Shown here: one piece after another, positions 34,336 through 42,241 of the stretch
Layout of the letters: each line of letters starts with the position of its first letter
Numbering within the stretch: position 1 is the stretch's first letter
NCBI GenBank assembly: GCA_028823105.1
Contig: JAPKCC010000014.1
Location: 1 to 42,565 of the forward strand
Origin: Phycisphaerales bacterium
Lineage (GTDB): Bacteria; Planctomycetota; Phycisphaerae; Phycisphaerales; SM1A02
DNA length: 42,565 nt
Reading direction: 5' to 3'
Program-made: the position numbers and the translations under genes
Notes under the pieces: model-generated
Database searches by the model: none
What the model was told of the DNA's origin: nothing
The model's input: the letters and a program-made list of their open reading frames with translations, nothing else

Positions 34336-35118
34336 ATGAGCACTTCGAATCGACGGGACGATCTCATCACCGCGATCACCGCCCGGGTCTCAGAACTCGA
34401 GTGGATGGATGCGGCCTGGCTGGGAGGATCTGATGCGACCGGCCGCACCGACGAGCGGAGCGACCTCGACCTGGTCTGTCTCGTCCGCGACGATCGCATC
34501 GAGGAGACCTTCGATTCGCTGGAATCGCTGTTCAAATCGCTGGGGGGCATCAGGCATCGCTACCGGGTGCCCGAGCCGACGCGGCACGGCAACGCCCAAG
34601 CCTACTATTTGCTGGTCGGCGCCACCGACGATCTCACCATCGACCTCGTGGTGCTCCGAGATTCTGTGCAGGATCGACTGCTCGAACTCGAACGCCACGG
34701 AGACCCGCTGGTGCTCTTCGATCGAGGGCTCGGTATCCGCTCCATTCCGCTCGATCGGGACGCTCATGACACGCGGCTTCGAGTGAGATTTTCCGAAATC
34801 AAAAACGCCGCGCCGATTCTGATTCCGCTCGTCTCGAAGGCGATCGATCGAGGCTTCGTCGCGGAAGCCGTTTCTTCCTATCACAACTTCGTCTTGCGGC
34901 CACTGGTCGACCTGCTCCGCATGGAGCACTGTCCCGACCGATTCGATTTCGGGTTCCGCTATCTGGACCGCGACCTGCCACCTTCGGAACGCGCCCTCGT
35001 CGAACGCCTCTCGATGGCCGGTGATCTCGAGATAATTGACGAGCTTCGGCAGCAGGCGATCGCTCGGCTGGAGATTCAGATCGGTCGCGTTGACGCGTTG
35101 CTCAATCGCGATCGATGA
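34336..35118 (+). CDS. Nucleotidyltransferase-like protein
   Basis: The 260-aa product has a minimal nucleotidyltransferase fold: WLGGSDATGRTDERSDLDLV provides the GGS motif at 30-32 and the metal aspartates Asp43 and Asp45, and a later LTIDLVVL supplies a candidate third Asp. The C-terminal helical half (KAIDRGFVAEAVSSYHNFVLRPLVDLLRMEH) resembles that of aminoglycoside adenylyltransferase-like proteins. Whether it modifies a small molecule or a macromolecule is not known. Its 3' end overlaps that of the convergent LOG gene by 17 bases. Confidence 0.75.
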   Translation: MSTSNRRDDLITAITARVSELEWMDAAWLGGSDATGRTDERSDLDLVCLVRDDRIEETFDSLESLFKSLGGIRHRYRVPEPTRHGNAQAYYLLVGATDDLTIDLVVLRDSVQDRLLELERHGDPLVLFDRGLGIRSIPLDRDAHDTRLRVRFSEIKNAAPILIPLVSKAIDRGFVAEAVSSYHNFVLRPLVDLLRMEHCPDRFDFGFRYLDRDLPPSERALVERLSMAGDLEIIDELRQQAIARLEIQIGRVDALLNRDR

Positions 35119-35902
35119 ACGGATGTTCCAAGAGATATCCCCGGGGTCGTACTTTCGGGCCGTAGGTGAGGCCGAATCTATCTCGGGCGATGGTAGAGAT
35201 CAGGTCGACGACTTCCTGTGGATCGTCGACGATCAGGAGGCGATCGGGATCTTCGGGCGAGATGGTGCCTGCCGCCAGCATCCGATCGCGAAGAAAGTCG
35301 ATCATCGGCTCCCAGAACTTGCGTCCCATCAGGACGATTGGAAAATCGACGACCTTCCCGGTCTGGACGAGGGTCGCGATCTCGAAGAGTTCGTCGAGGG
35401 TGCCGAAGCCGCCGGGCATGACGACGAACGCATAGGAGTACTTGACGAGCATCACCTTGCGGACGAAAAAGTAGTGGAACGGGACCTCGAGATCGAGATA
35501 CGGATTCGAGGATTGTTCATGCGGGAGTTCGATTGTCGCGGCGATCGAACGGCCACCGGCTTCCTTCGCGCCACGGTTCGCGGCTTCCATGATGCCCGGC
35601 CCGCCTCCGGTCATGACCGTGAAGCCAGCCTTGGCGATGAGTCCAGAGGTCTCGCGGGCCAGTTGGTAATACGGATTCTCTTCGGTGAATCGAGCCGAGC
35701 CGAAGACCGTCACGCAGGGGCCGACGAAGTGAAGTCGTCGGAATCCTCGAAGAAACTCGTTCCCGATCCGGAGGAGTCGTCCGAACTCGAATCCCCGTGA
35801 TTGAGGTCCCTGGAGAAATCGAAGTTCTGGAATCTCGTTCTGCTCCCCGGCCCTGAATGGGTTGGACGGGGAAGGTCCCGGGGGCGTTTCTGGCGTCTTC
35901 AT
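35102..35902 (-). CDS. LOG-family protein (TIGR00730-like, possible cytokinin-type phosphoribohydrolase)
   Basis: The 266-aa product belongs to the Rossmann-like LOG family, whose known members split nucleoside 5'-monophosphates to base and ribose 5-phosphate. The motifs TVFGSARF, MTGGGPGIMEAANRGAKEAG and PGGFGTLDELFE (the PGGxGTxxE signature) are all present. A ~45-residue N-terminal extension before the fold is Pro-rich at first. In bacteria the substrate is often unknown, so the role as a nucleotide hydrolase is by family only. Confidence 0.92.
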   Translation of the reverse strand: MKTPETPPGPSPSNPFRAGEQNEIPELRFLQGPQSRGFEFGRLLRIGNEFLRGFRRLHFVGPCVTVFGSARFTEENPYYQLARETSGLIAKAGFTVMTGGGPGIMEAANRGAKEAGGRSIAATIELPHEQSSNPYLDLEVPFHYFFVRKVMLVKYSYAFVVMPGGFGTLDELFEIATLVQTGKVVDFPIVLMGRKFWEPMIDFLRDRMLAAGTISPEDPDRLLIVDDPQEVVDLISTIARDRFGLTYGPKVRPRGYLLEHPFIDRD

Positions 35903-35953
35903 CCCTTCATTCTAGAGATGGATGGACGCTCGTGAGGCGGTACCATCCTCGAT

Positions 35954-37462
35954 ATGCAGCAGATACTCATCAACGGTCATTGGGTGGAGTCGTCGTCCAC
36001 CGACGGATTCCGAGCACTGAATCCCTCCACCGGCGAGACTCGTGAACCAGTCTTTCCGAGGTCGAACTGGCATGACCTCGATTCGATGGCGGCGGCGGCC
36101 ACGGCGGCGTCGGTCCATCCCGCGAATGCGGAACCGGACCGCATCGGACGGTTTCTGGATCTCTTCGCCGAACGGCTTGATGCGAATCGATCCAGGATTG
36201 CCTTGGTGGCGCACGAAGAGACCGGGCTTCCACTTGAGACCCGACTGGCTCAGATCGAATTCAACCGAATGCTCGGTCAACTTCGTGAAGCCGCATCGGC
36301 TGCTCGCGATGTGACGGCGAACTCTTGGCGTTCGCCCTTGATCGACGCTGAATCGGGAATTCGAAGTGACTTCGGCCCACTGGGTGGTGCCGTCCTGACC
36401 ATCGGCCCCAACAACTTTCCGTTGGCGTTTCATGCCGTCTCCGGCGGAGATTTCGCGGCGGCGATCGCCGCGGGGAACCCCGTCATCGCAAAGGGACATC
36501 CACTTCACCCGGAGACCGGATCTCTGCTCGCGGATTGTGCCGCGGAGGCGGTACTCGAAGCCGGTCTTCACCCCGCAACGGTGCAGTACTTTCATCAGTG
36601 CCATCCGGAAGACGGACTCCGGCTGATCGCCGACCCGAGAATCGCCGCGGTCGGATTCACCGGAAGCCGCGCCGCTGGTCTCTCGATGAAGGCCGCTGCG
36701 GATGCATCAGGAACGCCGTGCTTCCTAGAGATGTCGAGTGTGAATCCGGTCTTCGTCCTCCCCTCAGCCCTGTCCGAACAGGGCGCCCGGATCGGCGGGG
36801 AATGGGCGGCTTCGCTCATGATGGGCGCGGGACAGTTCTGTACCAAACCGGGGATTGCGATTATCGTCGGCGACGGCGCTGATGCGTTCGTAGATGCGGC
36901 GACCTCGGGCCTGCAAGAGGCTGCTCCCGGCGTGCTCTTCTCCGGCGCCGGGGTCGAACGTCTCGCAGCAGGAATAGATTCGATCGAGGCCGCCGGTGCG
37001 GTGCTTCGATGTGGTGGCGCCTCGGGAAGTCCAGGCTCCCGCTTCGAACCAAGTCTGCTTGAAGTAGATGGGGACGACTTCCTGAAGTCGTTCGAGGCGC
37101 TTTCTCAGGAGCTCTTCGGTCCGGTGGGCCTGGTGGTTCGCGCTGGAGACATGGAAGAAGCGTCGAGGATCGCCGCTCGATTTGACGGGCAATTGACAGC
37201 CACCATGTATACCGGAGACAACGATGACGCCGCGTGGACGGCGTTGGAGTCGACCCTTCGGGTGAGGTGCGGCCGGCTGATCGAGAACAAGATGCCGACC
37301 GGCGTCGCGGTGGTGCCCGCGATGGTGCACGGCGGGCCGTTCCCGGCCACGGGACATCCCGGCTTCACCGCGGTCGGACTGCCGACCAGCGTCACCCGAT
37401 TCGCGATGCGACGCTGTTGGGACGGCGTCGATCCGCGGAGACTTCCCGCGTGGATGCGGTGA
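35954..37462 (+). CDS. Alpha-ketoglutaric semialdehyde (2,5-dioxovalerate) dehydrogenase
   Basis: The 502-aa aldehyde dehydrogenase oxidises alpha-ketoglutaric semialdehyde to alpha-ketoglutarate with NAD(P)+. The N-terminus INGHWVESSSTDGFRALNPSTGE is typical. TIGPNNFPLAFHAVSGGDFAAAIAAGNPVIAKGHP identifies the semialdehyde (KGSADH) branch of the superfamily. Glu259 in CFLEMSSVNPVFV and the catalytic Cys296 in GAGQFCTKPG are present. This is the last step of hydroxyproline, sugar-acid and pentose oxidation routes. The neighbouring 4-hydroxyproline epimerase and DHDPS-like enzyme make the hydroxyproline route most likely. The next gene starts at or before its stop codon. Confidence 0.92.
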   Translation: MQQILINGHWVESSSTDGFRALNPSTGETREPVFPRSNWHDLDSMAAAATAASVHPANAEPDRIGRFLDLFAERLDANRSRIALVAHEETGLPLETRLAQIEFNRMLGQLREAASAARDVTANSWRSPLIDAESGIRSDFGPLGGAVLTIGPNNFPLAFHAVSGGDFAAAIAAGNPVIAKGHPLHPETGSLLADCAAEAVLEAGLHPATVQYFHQCHPEDGLRLIADPRIAAVGFTGSRAAGLSMKAAADASGTPCFLEMSSVNPVFVLPSALSEQGARIGGEWAASLMMGAGQFCTKPGIAIIVGDGADAFVDAATSGLQEAAPGVLFSGAGVERLAAGIDSIEAAGAVLRCGGASGSPGSRFEPSLLEVDGDDFLKSFEALSQELFGPVGLVVRAGDMEEASRIAARFDGQLTATMYTGDNDDAAWTALESTLRVRCGRLIENKMPTGVAVVPAMVHGGPFPATGHPGFTAVGLPTSVTRFAMRRCWDGVDPRRLPAWMR

Positions 37463-38334
37463 CCGGCGGTGGCGACTTCGCGGCATCGCTCGACGGTCGT
37501 CGGATCGTCGTGCTGCATGCCGCCAGCCCGTTCTCGCTGCGTGACGGGTATCTCCTCGGACTCCTGGTCGAGCGTTGGGCGGCGCTCGGCGCGATGGTCA
37601 CGGACGCGATCGATCCGGAACCGCCGGGGGACGCCGACGTCCTATTGGTCCATGCAGATCGCACGGTCGTGCCCGACTCGGTGATCGCTTCGGTCGGGGG
37701 CCGACCGGCAGTGAACGGCCGCGCCCTCGACATTCGAAAGTCGCGGTATCTGGAGCACGTGGTCACGGGGCCCGATCCTGATTCGGGGCCGGTACTGGTC
37801 AAGACCGACCTCAACCATGCGGGGCTTCCTGAGCGGCGTGCCGGCGGCGGTTTTCCTGGACCCTTGCCCGCGCGACTGATCCGGGTGGTCCGTCGGCGTC
37901 TCGGGCTGCCGGTCGAGATTCGCACCAAGGCCGACTATCGCGTCTACGACCGCTCCGAGGATGTCCCAGCCCGACGGTTCGCCGACGGGTCGCTGGTGCA
38001 GCGGTTCCTGCCCGAACGGCGAGACGGTCGGTACGTGCTCCGCGAGTACTACTTTCTTGGTGGTCGCGAGTACCTGAGCGTCGAACTCGGCGACGAACCG
38101 ATCCTGACCTCGGGGACGCAGGTCGATTCCGGGCCAGGCACGCCGCCCGCGGAAGTGCGGGCGATCCGCGATCAGCTCGGGCTCGACTACGGCAAGATCG
38201 ACTACGGCATCGTCGACGGTCGCGCCGTCATCTACGACGCGAACAAGACGCTTGGCATCCGGTCCCACCCGACGCCAACGACGTACGCGATCGCGGATCA
38301 CCTCGCGCCGGGGATCATCGACTTCCTTCGCTGA
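37450..38334 (+). CDS. ATP-grasp-like protein of unknown function
   Basis: The 294-aa product is likely started by GTG at 37450 (GGAG 9 bases upstream), overlapping the dehydrogenase stop by 13 bases; the GTG at 37459 (GTGA overlap) is the alternative. Either way the two genes are translationally coupled. The N-terminal third is a Rossmann-like segment (RIVVLHAASPFSLRDGYLL... DVLLVHADRT). The middle has VLVKTDLNHAGLPERR. The end, DYGKIDYGIVDGRAVIYDANKT, resembles the Asp/Asn metal-binding strand pair of ATP-grasp ligases. No exact family was recognised. Coupling to a catabolic dehydrogenase is unexplained. Confidence 0.75.
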   Translation: MDAVTGGGDFAASLDGRRIVVLHAASPFSLRDGYLLGLLVERWAALGAMVTDAIDPEPPGDADVLLVHADRTVVPDSVIASVGGRPAVNGRALDIRKSRYLEHVVTGPDPDSGPVLVKTDLNHAGLPERRAGGGFPGPLPARLIRVVRRRLGLPVEIRTKADYRVYDRSEDVPARRFADGSLVQRFLPERRDGRYVLREYYFLGGREYLSVELGDEPILTSGTQVDSGPGTPPAEVRAIRDQLGLDYGKIDYGIVDGRAVIYDANKTLGIRSHPTPTTYAIADHLAPGIIDFLR

Positions 38335-38377
38335 CCGTCCCACGCCCAAGAGTCGATCGCCTATCGCATCGGCGGGA

Positions 38378-39292
38378 TCAGATCGTCGGACGGGTGCGCT
38401 TCGCCTCGGCGATGACCGCGAGGGCGTGTTCCCGCACCGGGCCTTCGAGCGGGCGACGCGGACCGCGGACGAGTTCGTCGCCCATGTCGAACTCGGCCTG
38501 CACGAGGTTCACGAGGTGGACGAACTCCGGCACCGCGTCGAGTCGCAGGAGAGGCAGAAACCACTGGTAGAGCGATTCGAGTTCGTCTCGGTCGCCCGTG
38601 GCCCGAGCGTTGATCGCAAGTTCCCAGAGGCGGATGGACTCTTCGGGGAGTGCATTCACCAACCCCGCGATCCAGCCGTCAGCGCCGGCGGAGGCGCCTT
38701 CGACTGCCATGTCGTCGATTCCCACGAAGATCGCAAGTCGGTCGCCGAGGGTGCCTTTGATCTCTCGGAACCGTCGGATGTCGCCGCTGGACTCCTTGGT
38801 CGCGTGGAGATTGGAATGGTCAGAAGCGAGTTCCGCCAGTTCATGTGGCCGAACGTCGACTCGGTATGCGATCGGATTGTTGTAGAGCATGCACGAGAGT
38901 CCGGTGGCCTCGAACACCGTGGCGAAGTGCACCTTCATCTCGGTCCAGGGTCCCGCGTATGCGTAGGCCGGAAGCACCATCAGCCCTCGGCAACCACATC
39001 GTTCCGCTTGCTGGGCGATCGCGACCGACTGGCTGGTGGAGATGGCGCTCACCGCGGCGATGATCGGGATTCGGTCTCCGACGGCCTCCACGCAGGTGGT
39101 CCAGACGGCAGACTTCTCGTCCATTGACAACGCACCACCCTCTCCGAGTGAACCGGGGGTGACGATCGCGGAACTGCCGGCGTCCGCCATCCGAACGACG
39201 TGCGCGGCAAGTCGGGCGTGATCGATCGTGAGATTCGGGTGATATGGATTGGTGATGGCCGGCATCACGCCCTGCCAGTTGGAACGGTTCAT
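38378..39292 (-). CDS. DHDPS/NAL-family lyase, likely 1-pyrroline-4-hydroxy-2-carboxylate deaminase
   Basis: The 304-aa product is a class I Schiff-base enzyme with Lys166 in LHATKESSGD and the catalytic Tyr137 in CMLYNNPIAY. The TPGSLGEGGALS segment replaces the GTTGE phosphate/pyruvate-carboxylate loop of DapA. Because it is next to a 4-hydroxyproline 2-epimerase on the same strand and near alpha-ketoglutaric semialdehyde dehydrogenase, the best guess is the deaminase that converts 1-pyrroline-4-hydroxy-2-carboxylate to alpha-ketoglutaric semialdehyde. A sugar-acid dehydratase/aldolase of the same fold is the alternative. AAGGA precedes the ATG at 39292. Confidence 0.85.
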   Translation of the reverse strand: MNRSNWQGVMPAITNPYHPNLTIDHARLAAHVVRMADAGSSAIVTPGSLGEGGALSMDEKSAVWTTCVEAVGDRIPIIAAVSAISTSQSVAIAQQAERCGCRGLMVLPAYAYAGPWTEMKVHFATVFEATGLSCMLYNNPIAYRVDVRPHELAELASDHSNLHATKESSGDIRRFREIKGTLGDRLAIFVGIDDMAVEGASAGADGWIAGLVNALPEESIRLWELAINARATGDRDELESLYQWFLPLLRLDAVPEFVHLVNLVQAEFDMGDELVRGPRRPLEGPVREHALAVIAEAKRTRPTI

Positions 39293-39366
39293 GGTGCTGA
39301 GTCCTTGAGTCTGGAGTTCGAAGGGTATCCGAAGGAGGGGACTTTCCGAGGGTGCGTTCCCGGTGT

Positions 39367-40314
39367 TCAGGAGATCCCGAATCGGTATGGGTCCTCGGGA
39401 TCAAGGTGGAGCATCGACTCCCCGGTGATCCAGGCCTGCCCCGAGATGGTGGGAATGATCGTGCCTGGCTCCTCTCCCGCTCGCCAGGTACCGGCGAACC
39501 GCGATCCAATGATCGACTCTTGGATCCACGTCGCGCCTTCCGCGAGCCTCCCGTCGGCGGCAAGGCACGCGAGTTTCGCGCTGGTTCCCGTCCCGCAGGG
39601 CGATCGGTCGTAGGCACCGCCGGGGCAGAGGACGAAGTTCTGCCCGTCGCCGCCGTTCACGGGAGGACCGAAAAGTTCGACGTGATCAATCGGCCCGCCG
39701 CGTGCTCCGGTTCCGTCCAGTCCGGCGTCGTTCATCACCCGGCGGATCTTCGAGGCGAGTTCGGTCAGTTCCTTCCGGCGTTCGAACTCGATTCTCTCGC
39801 CGTGATCATCGATCAACGCAAACCAGTTGCCGCCCCACGCGATATCCGCATGGACCAGCCGGTCGTCGAGTTGCACGGGGACTCGATGGTTGGTTCTTCG
39901 CGATGCCACGTTCTCAACCGCGATGACTCCATCCGGTTCGACGGTCGCGGTGACCGTGCCAACCGGGGTATCGAGTCGGATGGTCTCACCGGGTGTCGTG
40001 GACGCCCGGCCGAGGTGCTGAAGGGTACGGACCACCCCGATCATTCCGTGGACACACATTCCAAGTATGCCGGCATTGTTGACGAAAATGACCCCGGCGT
40101 CCGAGCTTTGGGTCTCCGGCGGCCGAAGAAAGGCGGCGACCAAGACGTCCGATCCGCGAGGTTCGAGTACCACGGCGGTTCGAACATGATCGAATTCAGA
40201 CGTAAGCAGTTCCGCCTGCCTGAAGAGCGATCCTGCACCGAGGTCCGGCGCGCCCTCCACGATCACTCGGGTGGGTTCCCCTTCGGTATGGCTATCGATC
40301 ACCTTGATGGACAT
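39367..40314 (-). CDS. 4-hydroxyproline 2-epimerase (proline racemase family)
   Basis: The 315-aa product should interconvert trans-4-hydroxy-L-proline and cis-4-hydroxy-D-proline, the first step of bacterial hydroxyproline breakdown. Both catalytic cysteines are present: Cys87 in LGMCVHGMIG and Cys240 in YDRSPCGTGTSA. The second Cys argues against trans-3-hydroxyproline dehydratase, which has Thr there. The first motif reads MCVHG rather than the usual MCGHG, a change next to the active site. The N-terminus VIDSHTEGEPTRV is standard. It is followed 74 bases later by the DHDPS-like gene, so the two are probably one transcript. Confidence 0.9.
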   Translation of the reverse strand: MSIKVIDSHTEGEPTRVIVEGAPDLGAGSLFRQAELLTSEFDHVRTAVVLEPRGSDVLVAAFLRPPETQSSDAGVIFVNNAGILGMCVHGMIGVVRTLQHLGRASTTPGETIRLDTPVGTVTATVEPDGVIAVENVASRRTNHRVPVQLDDRLVHADIAWGGNWFALIDDHGERIEFERRKELTELASKIRRVMNDAGLDGTGARGGPIDHVELFGPPVNGGDGQNFVLCPGGAYDRSPCGTGTSAKLACLAADGRLAEGATWIQESIIGSRFAGTWRAGEEPGTIIPTISGQAWITGESMLHLDPEDPYRFGIS

Positions 40315-40399
40315 GAGGCGGAAGGTACCCGAGGCGGCATTCTTCGGTATCGCCGCGATCGATCATCAACGTCAGGGAATGCCAATTCGACGCCCCCGA

Positions 40400-42241
40400 T
40401 CAGGAGCCTTCGTACGCTCGCCAGTCGGGGAGGATCCTCGCGAGTTCAGGCAGCAGGGCGCTCATGAAATCGGTCACCTGCGTTTCAAAGAGCGCCAGGA
40501 TCTTCTCATCGTCCTGCTCGCTCATGGAGATGTAGGTCGAGTTCAGCTGAATCTTGCAGTAGTAGGCATACTCGGAGGTGAGGTCGAATGCGACGTTCTC
40601 GACCGCCATCGCGCTGGCCGTGGTTCGACCGTTGGCGATGAAGAAGTACGCCCCTAGATTCCGCGTCGAGGGGTTCTCCGGATTGGTGAAGATCGTCGTT
40701 CGAAGGGAGATCTTCCCGATCGGAAGCGGGAGTTCGCTGGTGGCGCCGGTCACTGGATCGGTGAACGGGATGACCTGGTACGGAAGCCCCGTCGCCCGAT
40801 TGATGGTCTCGGTGAAGGTGCCCATTTCGGGAAGTTCAAGATCGATGTTGAATGGATCGCGAACGGAGAGAAGTCCACTGTTCGCCCAGCAGACCTCGGG
40901 GATGTGCGGTGCGGTGCCTGCGAGATCCGTGTAGTACGCGAGGTGAAGTTGAAGGGCCCCCGGCTGTTCCGCCTCGGAATCTACATAGACCCGCTGGAGG
41001 TACTGATTCGTGCCGAGAACCTCGATGATCGTGTCTCGGAAGACCTCGTCCTCCCCGGTCTTCTTCCAGCCGCCGAGCGTGGTTGGCACGCTGGCGAGGG
41101 CTTCGCGCGGCTGCACCTGTTTCTTGACCAGATGAAGCCCGAAGGCATCGACCGTGGTATTGATGGCGATTCCACCCGTGCAAAGCAGGATGGACGTGGC
41201 GGCGCAGATCAGGACGGCGGATCGGCTGAACCGAGGTGGTGCCGTCGCTCGAGTCTCGGCGCTTCCGGCACCGCGTCGAAGCCGATTTCCATCTTCATCT
41301 TCGTCAAGCGGTTGGAGAAACCACATCAACAGCATGAAGAGCCCGAAGGTGGGGATCATCCAGACCAGTCCGATCAGCGAATGGAATTCGCCGAACATGA
41401 ACTCCTCCCCGTTCATACCGAAGATCCCAAGCGTGCAGATCCGAAGGACGTTGATGAAGATCGCGATTGGAAGTCCGGCAGCGATCAGGAGAATCCGAAG
41501 CCACCAGCGATCGAGGCCGACGTAGGCGATGACGGTTCCGAGTGCAAGGAACGCCATGAGCATTCGCATTCCCGAACACGCTTCGGCCACATCCAGCGGG
41601 TAGGTATTTCCCCCGGGCAGAAGAATCTCGATGTAGTTCCCTCGAAGTGGCATCAGGTCGTACCCGATGAGGTCGAGGGCCTGCCAGGATCCCCACGCGG
41701 CCATGGACTGCATCGGAAGCGTGATCTCCAGAAGCACCTTGTCCGTGATTCGTTGCCCGAAGACGAAGACGTAGAGCAATGGGAACCAAAGCCAGACGAG
41801 CGATCGCCATCCGAGAATCGCGACGCAGGCACCGAGCAGTCCGAAGAAGACGCCGACCGCCCGCATGTTGTGGCTGTTCAGAAAGGTCGAATCGGGAGCG
41901 AGCCAGGTCGCGGCGTACCAGACAAGTCCGAGTGCGATCAGGCCCATTCCTCCCCAGGTCGACTGAAACGGTCGAGCGAAGAGATCTGCCTTGTGCAGAA
42001 AGACCACGTACAAGGCGATCAGCGGAATGAAGAGGGTATGTCCCCAGTCCGCGGAATCGGTCGTGGCATAGTGATATTGAAGAAGGAAGAAATCACGGAA
42101 GGCGAAGAAGAGCGAGCCGATGATCGCCACCGCGATGATCGTTGCCACGAGGGGCGAGGGCACCAGCCAGTCGGCTTCCCGCTTCGGGGCGTCCGCGGCC
42201 GAGTGGGTTGGTTCGAATGGTGTGTTCTGGCTCTTCTGCAT
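40400..42241 (-). CDS. Exosortase fused to EpsI-type C-terminal domain
   Basis: The 613-aa membrane protein has an exosortase N-terminal half with about eight helices (30-310). The catalytic triad is visible: Cys222 in VAEACSGMRML, Arg267 in INVLRICTLG and His287 in EFHSLIGLVW. After a ~40-residue charged linker and one helix, the C-terminal part (about 345-600) is an EpsI/DUF3485-like domain with HIPEVCWANSG. Exosortases cleave C-terminal sorting signals of PEP-CTERM-type proteins and are often linked to exopolysaccharide systems. No target protein with such a signal, and no polysaccharide gene, is found in the window. The epimerase gene lies 85 bases downstream. Confidence 0.93.
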   Translation of the reverse strand: MQKSQNTPFEPTHSAADAPKREADWLVPSPLVATIIAVAIIGSLFFAFRDFFLLQYHYATTDSADWGHTLFIPLIALYVVFLHKADLFARPFQSTWGGMGLIALGLVWYAATWLAPDSTFLNSHNMRAVGVFFGLLGACVAILGWRSLVWLWFPLLYVFVFGQRITDKVLLEITLPMQSMAAWGSWQALDLIGYDLMPLRGNYIEILLPGGNTYPLDVAEACSGMRMLMAFLALGTVIAYVGLDRWWLRILLIAAGLPIAIFINVLRICTLGIFGMNGEEFMFGEFHSLIGLVWMIPTFGLFMLLMWFLQPLDEDEDGNRLRRGAGSAETRATAPPRFSRSAVLICAATSILLCTGGIAINTTVDAFGLHLVKKQVQPREALASVPTTLGGWKKTGEDEVFRDTIIEVLGTNQYLQRVYVDSEAEQPGALQLHLAYYTDLAGTAPHIPEVCWANSGLLSVRDPFNIDLELPEMGTFTETINRATGLPYQVIPFTDPVTGATSELPLPIGKISLRTTIFTNPENPSTRNLGAYFFIANGRTTASAMAVENVAFDLTSEYAYYCKIQLNSTYISMSEQDDEKILALFETQVTDFMSALLPELARILPDWRAYEGS

